DNA of 25,358 nucleotides from positions 1-25,358 of the forward strand of contig DATKRG010000147.1 of the NCBI GenBank assembly GCA_035532275.1, read 5' to 3'. The DNA comes from UBA9676 sp035532275 (GTDB taxonomy: Bacteria; Actinomycetota; Actinomycetes; Streptosporangiales; Streptosporangiaceae). Positions 1 through 7,088 of the stretch are shown here, piece after piece. The first letter of the stretch is position 1. Each line of letters starts with the position of its first letter. A model generated the notes under the pieces. It worked only from the letters and a program-made list of their open reading frames with translations, made no database searches and was not told the origin of the DNA. Both the position numbers and the translations under genes were made by a program.

Positions 1-1
1 C

Positions 2-37
2 GCCGCCAGCCTGTTCGGCCTCGCCGCCGGCTCATAG
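2..37 (+). CDS. C-terminal tail of an upstream gene (partial)
   Basis: An open frame enters from the left edge and reads AASLFGLAAGS before a TAG stop. The residues are small and hydrophobic, as in the end of a membrane protein, but eleven codons cannot identify a family. It could be a chance open frame. The nearest downstream gene on this strand starts about 130 bases later with its own ribosome binding site. Confidence 0.3.
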   Translation, partial: AASLFGLAAGS

Positions 38-165
38 ACGGCTCAGAAGTTCCGCACAGTGCCCGGAGATACCCGCCTGGTTATCTGATGTCGAGGCCGG
101 CGGAGGAGCCGCCGGCGGGCAAGGACCGGCAACGGAGACGCCGGCCTAGAAGGAGAGGCACCGAC

Positions 166-360
166 ATGACCGCAGTGGTTCTGGCCAGCATCCTGCTGAC
201 GATCCCGTTCCTGGTGGCGTTCACCGCCATCCCGCTGTGGATGACGTTCAAGCGCCCCGAGACCGGCGCTGACCACACCGCCGCGCACCGCTACCTGCGC
301 GCCCGGGCCGGGCAGGCCCAGACCGCGATGACCCGCGCCGCGCACGCGAAGGCCGCGTGA
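166..360 (+). CDS. Small single-helix membrane protein, function unknown
   Basis: This is a 64-residue protein. Residues about 4-27 form one hydrophobic helix (MTAVVLASILLTIPFLVAF and onward), followed by a short basic segment (TFKRPE) and an Ala/Arg-rich cytoplasmic tail rich in helix formers. The ATG at 166 is chosen because a good ribosome binding site, AAGGAG at 150-155, lies about ten bases upstream. An in-frame upstream ATG at 88 would add a very Arg-rich, non-protein-like stretch and has no such site. The gene is followed at once by a strong hairpin. No family is recognised. The basic residues after the helix suggest an outside-in orientation, which is inference. Confidence 0.6.
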   Translation: MTAVVLASILLTIPFLVAFTAIPLWMTFKRPETGADHTAAHRYLRARAGQAQTAMTRAAHAKAA

Positions 361-388
361 CACCGCCAGCGACGGGGGCAGCACGACC

Positions 389-421
389 GACTGCCGGGGC
401 AGGACGACTGCCCCGGCAGTC
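389..421. terminator. Bidirectional hairpin terminator between convergent genes
   Basis: A perfect 14-bp inverted repeat (GACTGCCGGGGCAG / CTGCCCCGGCAGTC) with a 5-base loop GACGA lies between the stop of the small plus-strand gene at 360 and the stop of the minus-strand gene at 436. Its position and symmetry suit a terminator shared by both transcripts. There is no long U tract, as is usual in high-GC actinobacteria. Confidence 0.8.
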
Positions 422-435
422 GCGTTTGGGCCTGT

Positions 436-2568
436 TCAGGCCCGCTGGAGCCCGGACTTGCCGCGCAGCCCGGTGAGGAAGGCAAGCCCGTACAGCACAG
501 CGATCACGATCAGGATGAACCGGTAACCGGTGATCAGGGCGAGGTACTCGAGCGTGCCGCCGACCATGGCACCGAGCAGGTTGGCCGCGAACGCGGTGCC
601 CGCGGTCTCCACGTCGGAGAACCGCTGCGCGAAGACCAGGTTGGCCAGGAACACCGGCGCGAAGGCAAGCGCGCTGCCCGCCAGGAAGCGCACCACCATC
701 GGCAGGCCCAGCAGCGACTCCTGCGGCACCAGCCAGGCCAGCGCCAGCGCGGCGAGAAGCGCCGCGTAGAGCACGGGCGGCCGGGGCAGCCGCACCCGGC
801 TCGCGGTCTCGACCGCCAGGTACACCGCCACCAGCACACCCGCGAAGACCAGCGCGTTGACGAACCAGGTGGTGCCGAACAGCAGTGCGAACTGCACCAC
901 GTTCTTGGTCTCCAGCAGCAGGAACGCCGCGCCCATGAACGCCAGGTCGAGGTATCCGCGCATCCGGCTCAGCGAGCCACCGCCGACCCGGACCAGCAGC
1001 AGTGACCCGAGCAGGATCAGGCCCAGCATCAGCAGATAGGAAGCTGGGATGCCGGAGCTCGGCAGGTACGGGAAGGGATGGTCGTCGGTGGCCGGGGCGA
1101 CCTTGGCGCCGTGCCAGTAGCTCGCGCAGTTGGGCACCGGCCCGCCCGGGTGGATCGTGAGCACCGAGAGGCGCCGGCCGCCGAGCGGCGGTCCCACCTC
1201 CGCACACGGAGTCTGGTGGAACACGTCCTCGATCGTGGTGGCGTACCGGTTGAACAGGAACGGCGCGTAGTAGTTGTACATCGCGAAGGTGCCGCCGGGG
1301 GCCAGCCGTGCCTTTGCCGCCGCCAGCGACTGGGCGGTGAGCAGGTAGCTCTCCAGCCGCAGGGCGGACTGGCCGGCGAGCGCGACCAGCGAGTCGGGCA
1401 GTGCGAACACGATGAGGTTGTACTTCTTCGTGGTGTTCTGCAGGTACTCGCGGCCGTCGGCGATGTGGGTGGTCAGCCGCGGGTTCTGGTAGGGGTGATT
1501 CGGGTGCTGCTGGCCGATCTTCGGCAGCAGCGGGTCGATCTCCACCGCGTCCACGTGCTTGGCGCCCTCGGACAGGGCCACCGCCGCGTCATTCCCGGTG
1601 CCCGCGCCGATGACCAGCACGTTGTTCAGGCTGGCGGAGGTGACGTGCCGGTACGGGTAGAAGTAGAAGGGCTTTTGCACCCGCAGCAGCGCCAGCGGCC
1701 GGGCCGCCTGGTACGGGATGTTGTTCGCGGACACCTTCAGCACGGTGGGCGGGCTGCCGCCGAGCTTCTGCACGGACAGCTTGTTATAGGGCGACCACTG
1801 CTGGTGGGTCACCACCGACTCCCCGACCAGCAGCGCCATCACCGCTGCCACGGCCGCCACCTGCCACCACCGGACCCGCGGCGCGAGCAGAGCCACCAGC
1901 CCGCAGCCAGCCACGATGCCCCAGCCCGCGGGCGGCAGGTCGAGGAAGGACAAGGCCGAGAAGACCACGATCCCGCCGATGCTGCCCAGGATGTCGAGCC
2001 GGTAGGCGGGCAGCGGCCGGAACGTGACGAAGAGCCTGGCCACCGCCTGGCCGAATCCGGCCATCACCAGCGCGGAGAGCAGGAAGACCACGCTGAGGCT
2101 GACCGGCTGCGGCAGGGCAGGGCTGCCGCGCAGGCCCTGCAGCGGGTCCGGCCCGCTCAGCGACTGCAGGATCACCGGGAAGGCGAGCACGAAACCGACC
2201 AGCGCCAGCAGCGCGACCGGTGTCCACCGCAGGAAGTCCCGGCCGGACCTGGCGTTCAGGAACCCGATGCCGATTCCGAGGAAGCTGGCCAGCAGCATGA
2301 AATTGGTGGCCCTGGTCACGTACACGTTGTTCGCGGTGACCCAGCGGATCAGGGCGAGTTCGACGAAAAGCATCAGGAAGCTGGCGAAGACCAGCCGGGC
2401 CTGGTCCCGGGACCGTCTCTGCGGTGCTTCGCCTTCCGGTCTCGCACTGTCGGGTGCCGGGCTTTCCGGCGCCGCGGCTAGCTGCGGCGCAGCGGGCTGC
2501 TCGCTGGTCACGACCCCGGCTTCGGCGAGTTCGGCGCTGGCCGTTTCTGAGAGTTTCCCGGTATCCAC
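436..2568 (-). CDS. Spermidine synthase-like membrane protein (methyltransferase-fold domain between two helix bundles)
   Basis: The 710-residue protein starts with about 50 polar residues, followed by a membrane block (about 58-248), a soluble Rossmann domain (about 260-500) and a second membrane block (about 508-700). The soluble domain shows the SAM/dcSAM-binding glycine motif VLVIGAGTGND (317-327), an acidic AVEIDP (341-346), DGREYL (371-376) and an aspartate in ALPDS (389-393), the pattern of spermidine synthases and related aminopropyl- or methyltransferases. The segment around 545-570 (LLLETKNVVQFALLFG) is typical of large membrane-bound SpeE-like proteins. The true substrate of such proteins is generally not established, so polyamine synthesis should not be assumed. 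The start is GTG at 2568. It has no convincing ribosome binding site, so the N-terminus is the least certain part. It stands as a single gene, ending at the 389-421 hairpin. Confidence 0.8.
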   Translation of the reverse strand: MDTGKLSETASAELAEAGVVTSEQPAAPQLAAAPESPAPDSARPEGEAPQRRSRDQARLVFASFLMLFVELALIRWVTANNVYVTRATNFMLLASFLGIGIGFLNARSGRDFLRWTPVALLALVGFVLAFPVILQSLSGPDPLQGLRGSPALPQPVSLSVVFLLSALVMAGFGQAVARLFVTFRPLPAYRLDILGSIGGIVVFSALSFLDLPPAGWGIVAGCGLVALLAPRVRWWQVAAVAAVMALLVGESVVTHQQWSPYNKLSVQKLGGSPPTVLKVSANNIPYQAARPLALLRVQKPFYFYPYRHVTSASLNNVLVIGAGTGNDAAVALSEGAKHVDAVEIDPLLPKIGQQHPNHPYQNPRLTTHIADGREYLQNTTKKYNLIVFALPDSLVALAGQSALRLESYLLTAQSLAAAKARLAPGGTFAMYNYYAPFLFNRYATTIEDVFHQTPCAEVGPPLGGRRLSVLTIHPGGPVPNCASYWHGAKVAPATDDHPFPYLPSSGIPASYLLMLGLILLGSLLLVRVGGGSLSRMRGYLDLAFMGAAFLLLETKNVVQFALLFGTTWFVNALVFAGVLVAVYLAVETASRVRLPRPPVLYAALLAALALAWLVPQESLLGLPMVVRFLAGSALAFAPVFLANLVFAQRFSDVETAGTAFAANLLGAMVGGTLEYLALITGYRFILIVIAVLYGLAFLTGLRGKSGLQRA

Positions 2569-2897
2569 CGTGACACCGTAACCAATTCGTGCCCGTCATA
2601 TCTCGCGAAACACAGGTGAGCACAGGTGAAGTGGCTGCTCAGGGAGCCCGGGCCAGGGTGCAGGTACGCCGGGCGCGGGCAGGTGGTGCGCCGGGCGCGG
2701 TCCGGGCAGTAGCCGGACTGCGCCCGGGAACCGCTGTCTGCGGGCGCACCCGCGCTCCAGGACAGGCGCGCCCTGCCCGTAACCCCAGAGCGGTACCGAC
2801 CCGCACCCGGCGCACACCCCTGACACGGATCGCGTCCCGCATGCGTTCACCGCAGGTTCCCCGGGAGCGGGCCGCCCGTTCCAGCCCGCGTGTGGCC
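2569..2897. other. 329-bp spacer between two minus-strand genes
   Basis: No convincing gene lies here. Open frames through it give Arg/Ala/Pro-rich translations. An imperfect hairpin at 2697-2721 (nine-base arms around CAGTAG, one G-T pair) may end the DUF347 transcript. A near-exact direct repeat, CACAGGTGAG/CACAGGTGAA, sits at about 2611-2630, upstream of the SpeE-like gene. The spacer should hold that gene's promoter, but no clear -10/-35 pair was found. Confidence 0.4.
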
Positions 2898-3779
2898 TCA
2901 CCGGCGGCCGCCGCGGGGGGCGCGGTGCCGTCCTGCCCGGGTAGGCCGGTCACCTGCGCGAACAGCCGGCGGATACGGGGCGGATGGCGGTGGGCGGCGG
3001 CCGGTGGTGTCCTTGCCAGTGACAGACAGGTAGCCGACGAGTAGCACGATGAGCACCGTCAGGCCCACGCTCACCGGCCCCCAGCCCATCTGCAGGCCGC
3101 CCCGGCTGGCCGGAACCGACAGCCAGTCCGCGAAGGACGCGCCGAGCGGCCGGGTCAGCACGTAGGCGGACCAGAACGCCATGATCGCGTTCAGCCCCAG
3201 CCACCGGTACGCGATGGCCGGGACCGCGATGACCACGGCGAACATGATCCCGGAGCGGAGGAAACCCAGCCCCAGGGTGGCCGCGGTCATGTCCCCGGCG
3301 GCGGTGCCGAGGGCGAAGGTGGCCATCACCGTCGCCCAGTAGAACGCTTCCCGGCGCCGGGTGCTGATGCTGTGGATGGACAGCGTCCGCTCGGCCGCGT
3401 ACCAGGTGGCGAAGGTGATGGCCAGTGCGATTGCGAACAAGGTGGTGGACACGGCGTAGGGGACGCCAAGCCCGACGTGGAGCACATCGGCGGCCATCGT
3501 GCCGAAGATGGCGACCATGACCACGGCCAGCCAGTAGATCCAGGTCACATACTGGCGGCGGGAGAACTGCAGGGCCAGCGCGGCCACCAGGCCGACGGCG
3601 CCCAGGCCCACCGCGATCACCGGATCCATCCGGTGCACCAGGAAGTCCGACGTGGACTCGCCCATGCCGGTGGTCAGCACCTTGGCGACCCAGAAGGCGG
3701 CGGTCACCTCCGGCACCTTGATGGGTGCCTGCCGCCGGCCGGTCGCGGGCACGGTATGCCGGAGTTCGCCGGTGGTCAT
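2898..3779 (-). CDS. DUF347-repeat integral membrane protein (COG4705 type)
   Basis: This 293-residue protein has about eight hydrophobic helices arranged as four related units, each with a W-rich helix followed by a G-x3-D type motif: GESTSD (about 40-45), GTMAAD (93-98), GTAAGD (158-163) and GASFAD (213-218). The first unit opens with KVPEVTAAFW (21-30), the hallmark of DUF347-repeat proteins. The family is of unknown or poorly known function. The repeated acidic residues inside the membrane would fit ion binding or transport, but that is inference. The ATG at 3779 puts the first repeat 20 residues in. A longer start at 3824 adds only a basic stretch. No strong ribosome binding site precedes either. 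The last 35 residues are Arg/Pro-rich and poorly structured. It lies 105 bp downstream of the MmpL gene and may share its transcript. Confidence 0.8.
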   Translation of the reverse strand: MTTGELRHTVPATGRRQAPIKVPEVTAAFWVAKVLTTGMGESTSDFLVHRMDPVIAVGLGAVGLVAALALQFSRRQYVTWIYWLAVVMVAIFGTMAADVLHVGLGVPYAVSTTLFAIALAITFATWYAAERTLSIHSISTRRREAFYWATVMATFALGTAAGDMTAATLGLGFLRSGIMFAVVIAVPAIAYRWLGLNAIMAFWSAYVLTRPLGASFADWLSVPASRGGLQMGWGPVSVGLTVLIVLLVGYLSVTGKDTTGRRPPPSAPYPPAVRAGDRPTRAGRHRAPRGGRR

Positions 3780-3884
3780 GGCGGGAAGTATGGCAAGCCG
3801 ACTGCATGGCTCCCGCCATCTCACGGCAAAGCGCAGGCCAATCCGCCGGCGGCCTGCGGGGCTGGCGGGGGAAGGGGGCTCCGG

Positions 3885-6122
3885 TCAGACCCGGGCCAGC
3901 TTGGACGGCCACCAGTTGTAGCGACGGCAGAGCACCACGATCGCCGGGACCATCAGCGTCCGCACGAGGAAGGTGTCGAGCAGCACGCCGATCGCGATCG
4001 CGGTCGCCAGCTGCTTGATCTGGCTGGTGGCGCCGGTGATCCCGGCTGCGCCGAAGGTGGCGGCGAGGATGAGCCCGGCGGAGGTGACGGTGGTGCCGGT
4101 ATGGTGCGCGGCGGTCGCGACGGCCTGGCGCAGCGGCGCCTTGTGCGCCTCCTCGCGGATCCGGGTCATGACCAGGATGTTGTAATCCTCGCCGAGCGCC
4201 ATCAAGAACACGAACAGCAGGAATGGCAGCACGAAGTTCAGCCCGGAATCACCGACCGCGACCTGGAAGATGAGCACCGCGATGCCCAGCGCGGCGAAGT
4301 AGCTCAGCAGCACGGTCAGGACCAGGTACAGCGGGGCCACCAGGCTCCGCAGCAGCAGCGCGAGCAGCAGGGCGATCACAACGATCACCACCGGCACGAT
4401 CTCCTCCAGATCGCTCTGGGACACGGTGCTGACGTCGTAGGAGGCTGGCGCGAGGCCGCTGACACCGCTGTCAGTGGCGCCGGTCGCGTGCTGCACGCTG
4501 GTGGTGGCCGTGCGCATGGCCGGGGTCGCGTTCAGGGCCGCGGTGCCGGACGGCGATCCGGCCGACAGCGAGGTGTAGAACTGCACGGTCTTGCCGTCCG
4601 GGCTGACGAACTGGGACGTGGCACGGTACGCGGCATACTGCTGCGCGGAGACCGGGGTTCCGGCGGGCTCGGTGGCCGGCAACTTGCCGGGCGGGCCGAG
4701 GGCGGCGTAGAGGCTGTTCAGCTGCGCGATGGTGACCTTGGTGCCGTTGGCGTCGAACAGGCCGGTGACCGAGGCGAACACGGATTTCTTGCCGAGATCG
4801 TTCTCGGCGTTCTGGACCGGGGTGAGGTTCTTCCAGACCGACGAGGAGTAGACCAGCAGCACGCTGGTCGGGTTGGCGACCGCCGGCGGATAGTGGTTGT
4901 TGATCACGTTGGTGCCGTTGGCCGACTGGCTGCCAGCCGGCCCGGTGGTCTGGCCGCCGAAACCGCTGGAGACGAACCCGGCCGCGGCGGACCCCAGCGC
5001 CCCGAGGAACACGACGCCGAGCACCAGCGTGGCCACGGGGTGCGCGATCACAATGTCGGCGAGCCTTGCCCACGGTCCCTCGCGCTTGGCTGGCCGCACC
5101 GGGCGTGGCCAGAAGACGGCCCGCCCCAGCACCGCGAGCAGCGCCGGGATCAGCGTGAGCGCGGCGATCAGCATGATCCCGACGCCCAGGGCGAGGGCTG
5201 GGCCGAGCCCGGAGTACAGGCCGAACGACGCCAGCAGCAGGCACAGCAGCGCGCAGATGACGGTGCCCGCCGAGAACGTGATCGACTCGCCGACGTAGCG
5301 TCCCGCCCGCTCGATCGCCGCATGCGGTGCCGCGCCCCCGGTCATCTCCTCCCGGACCCGCATGATCAGGAACAGGCCGTAGTCGGTGCCCGCCCCGAGT
5401 ATCAGCACGACCAGCATCGTCTGGGTCACGGTGGATACTTCCAGCCCGACATTGGACAGCCCGGCGATGAGGCGCCCGGACATCGTCAGCACACCGATCG
5501 CGGGCAGCAGGTTCACCAGCGGCGCCAGCACCGCGCGGAACACGATGATCAGCATGACCAGGATGACGAGGACCGTGAGTTCCTCGGTGAGCTTCTGGGC
5601 GTGTGCCTGCGAGCTCTGGTTGTCGACCGCGCTGGGCAGCTGCCCGGTCAGGTAGGCGCTCAGCCCGGACGGCAGCCCGAAGCTGCTCATCGTGGACCGG
5701 ATGGCGGCGACCGTGGGCGACGCTTCCGTGCTGGAGGTCTGGACGTTGAAGACCACCTGGGCCTTGTCGGCCCTGCCGTCCTTGGACAGGCCCTGGGCCG
5801 ACACCGACACGACGTGGTCTTCCTTGGCGATCTTGTTCTCGAGGTTGGTGATCGCCTGCTGGTCGCTGCTGGTCAGCTTGGACGTGCCGAGGACGACGAG
5901 GGTCCCGGTGGTGTCGTTGGCCGGCTGGAAGGGAGAGGCCAGGTTGAGCGCCTTCTCGCTAGGCGAGCTGGCGGGCAGGAAGGAGCTGTTATCGGTGTTG
6001 ACCGCGCTGGACAGGGCGGGGAACAAGGTGATGCACAGGGCTCCCGCGATCAGCCAGAAGGCGATGATGGCATAGCGGAACCGGATCGCGAATCGCGCCA
6101 GCCCGGCCATGAAGTTCCCCAT
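3885..6122 (-). CDS. MmpL/RND-family membrane transporter
   Basis: The 745-residue protein has the usual MmpL plan: one helix (about 12-32), an extracytoplasmic domain, five helices, a second extracytoplasmic domain and five to six helices. Both proton-relay Asp-Tyr pairs of the family are present, in GAGTDYGLFLIMRVREE in the first half and GEDYNILVMTRIREE in the second. Such proteins export lipids, siderophores or drugs using the proton gradient. The cargo cannot be told from sequence. ATG 6122 is preferred because GGGGGCGG lies just upstream and the protein then begins as family members do (MGNFMAGLARFAIRFRYAI). The upstream in-frame ATG at 6185 falls inside a palindrome that looks like an operator. 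There is no periplasmic adaptor or lipid-synthesis neighbour. Confidence 0.93.
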   Translation of the reverse strand: MGNFMAGLARFAIRFRYAIIAFWLIAGALCITLFPALSSAVNTDNSSFLPASSPSEKALNLASPFQPANDTTGTLVVLGTSKLTSSDQQAITNLENKIAKEDHVVSVSAQGLSKDGRADKAQVVFNVQTSSTEASPTVAAIRSTMSSFGLPSGLSAYLTGQLPSAVDNQSSQAHAQKLTEELTVLVILVMLIIVFRAVLAPLVNLLPAIGVLTMSGRLIAGLSNVGLEVSTVTQTMLVVLILGAGTDYGLFLIMRVREEMTGGAAPHAAIERAGRYVGESITFSAGTVICALLCLLLASFGLYSGLGPALALGVGIMLIAALTLIPALLAVLGRAVFWPRPVRPAKREGPWARLADIVIAHPVATLVLGVVFLGALGSAAAGFVSSGFGGQTTGPAGSQSANGTNVINNHYPPAVANPTSVLLVYSSSVWKNLTPVQNAENDLGKKSVFASVTGLFDANGTKVTIAQLNSLYAALGPPGKLPATEPAGTPVSAQQYAAYRATSQFVSPDGKTVQFYTSLSAGSPSGTAALNATPAMRTATTSVQHATGATDSGVSGLAPASYDVSTVSQSDLEEIVPVVIVVIALLLALLLRSLVAPLYLVLTVLLSYFAALGIAVLIFQVAVGDSGLNFVLPFLLFVFLMALGEDYNILVMTRIREEAHKAPLRQAVATAAHHTGTTVTSAGLILAATFGAAGITGATSQIKQLATAIAIGVLLDTFLVRTLMVPAIVVLCRRYNWWPSKLARV

Positions 6123-6162
6123 CGGACCGCCCCCGTGACCCAGCGCTCGGCTCGCACAGCTA

Positions 6163-6192
6163 ACAATTAGTTCCCCATGGGTCACTAATTGT
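6163..6192. promoter_or_regulatory. 30-bp palindromic operator candidate upstream of the MmpL gene
   Basis: Perfect 9-bp AT-rich arms ACAATTAGT (6163-6171) and ACTAATTGT (6184-6192) flank a 12-base centre that itself contains the palindrome CCCATGGG. The element ends about 40 bases upstream of the transporter ATG, where a repressor of TetR or MarR type commonly binds. AT-rich symmetrical arms are very unlikely by chance in such GC-rich DNA. The cognate regulator is not in this window. Confidence 0.65.
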
Positions 6193-6227
6193 AATCAAGT
6201 GCGCGAAGCCGGCCCGGCTGCCGGGGC

Positions 6228-6243
6228 GCCCCAGGTCTGGGGC
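6228..6243 (-). terminator. Hairpin after the YedZ-like gene
   Basis: GCCCCAG (6228-6234) and CTGGGGC (6237-6243) form a perfect short stem, effectively six pairs closing a GGTC loop. It lies ten bases past the stop of the minus-strand gene at 6253 and before the MmpL operator. It would separate the two transcripts. Confidence 0.5.
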
Positions 6244-6252
6244 CGCCCGGCC

Positions 6253-7065
6253 TCAGTCCGAGATGGGATGCAGCGTAAAGGCGGCCATGCCCTTAAAGAG
6301 CTCCTCGTTCACGATGAAGGAGAACCCGAGCACGAACAGCGCGGCGAGCGGCAGCACGGCAACGTACACCAGCCGCTGCCGCCCGGCCTTCTGCTGCCTG
6401 GCGATCCAGCGCCTCACGGGCGGCAGCCGGAGCACGACCAGCGGGATGCTGCAGGCGAGCGCCTGGTACAGGCGCTGGTGGAAGACGGGGTCGCCGTCGT
6501 CACCGTGCTCGATCCCGAATCCCTCCAGCAGCGCCAGATGCACGATCAGCAGCCCCCAGATCACATACGTCATCCGCTGCAGGGGCTTCCAGTACTTACC
6601 GAGCGCCCGCTGCGCCGCGTTGTTGGCGGTGGCCAGGAGCGGGACGGCCAGCAGCACGGCCGTCAGCCCCACGAACAGGAAACTGTGCCCGGCGAGACGG
6701 CCGAAGACGCCGCCCGCGAAGCTGGTGGTGATCGATGCGGTTGTCGCGTCGGTGATGGCCGTGACCGCGAACATGATGCCGTACCACCGGCGCAGCGGGG
6801 AGATCCACCTCTGCCTGGTGACCGTGATCGCCGGTGTCACCAGCAGGGCCAGGAACAGGCAGATCTCGCTGCCGGTCCCCAGCACATCGGCTTCCGCCCC
6901 GTTCAGGGTGGTGCTGCTCGCGGTGAGGATGCCACGCGAGATGAAGAACAGGGGGACCAGGGCGGGCAGGCGCAGCAGGAGCAGCATGGCGGACCGCTTC
7001 CTGAGGGTCCCGGCCGGGAAGACGAAGTCCTGCTCCATCCAGGTATCCACAGCCGTCCTGGGCAT
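6253..7065 (-). CDS. YedZ/MsrQ-like (ferric reductase-type) six-helix membrane protein with missing haem ligands
   Basis: The 270-residue protein has about six to seven hydrophobic helices and matches the ferric-reductase-like membrane domain. Residues 92-106 (RRWYGIMF...) and 156-176 (GKYWKPLQRMTY...IVH) line up with the haem-binding helices of E. coli MsrQ/YedZ. By eye, only one of the three MsrQ haem-ligand histidines is kept (His176). The other two positions are Asp106 and Gln163. His127, in AGHSFLF, might substitute. No MsrP/YedY partner is nearby. ATG 7065 is chosen because GAAGG sits nine bases upstream. The GTG at 7074 has that site touching it. The gene begins 23 bases after the LysM gene and is probably on the same transcript. 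Known relatives pass electrons through b-type haem. Here the redox role is doubtful. Confidence 0.7.
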   Translation of the reverse strand: MPRTAVDTWMEQDFVFPAGTLRKRSAMLLLLRLPALVPLFFISRGILTASSTTLNGAEADVLGTGSEICLFLALLVTPAITVTRQRWISPLRRWYGIMFAVTAITDATTASITTSFAGGVFGRLAGHSFLFVGLTAVLLAVPLLATANNAAQRALGKYWKPLQRMTYVIWGLLIVHLALLEGFGIEHGDDGDPVFHQRLYQALACSIPLVVLRLPPVRRWIARQQKAGRQRLVYVAVLPLAALFVLGFSFIVNEELFKGMAAFTLHPISD

Positions 7066-7088
7066 GTGCGCCACCCTTCACTGGGGAG

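Noticed and set aside
1078..2481. A 467-codon plus-strand open frame antisense to the SpeE-like gene
   Set aside because: It is low-complexity, Arg/Gln/His-rich and has no motif; the opposite strand has clear SAM-binding motifs.
2589..3044. A 151-codon plus-strand frame in the spacer after the SpeE-like gene
   Set aside because: It is Arg/Ala/Pro-rich with no motif and runs into the antisense of the DUF347 gene.
3372..6170. A 932-codon open frame on the plus strand across the DUF347 and MmpL genes
   Set aside because: Its translation is rich in Gly, Arg, Gln, His and Asp with no domain, and it is fully antisense to two recognisable membrane proteins. It is a shadow of strong third-position GC bias.
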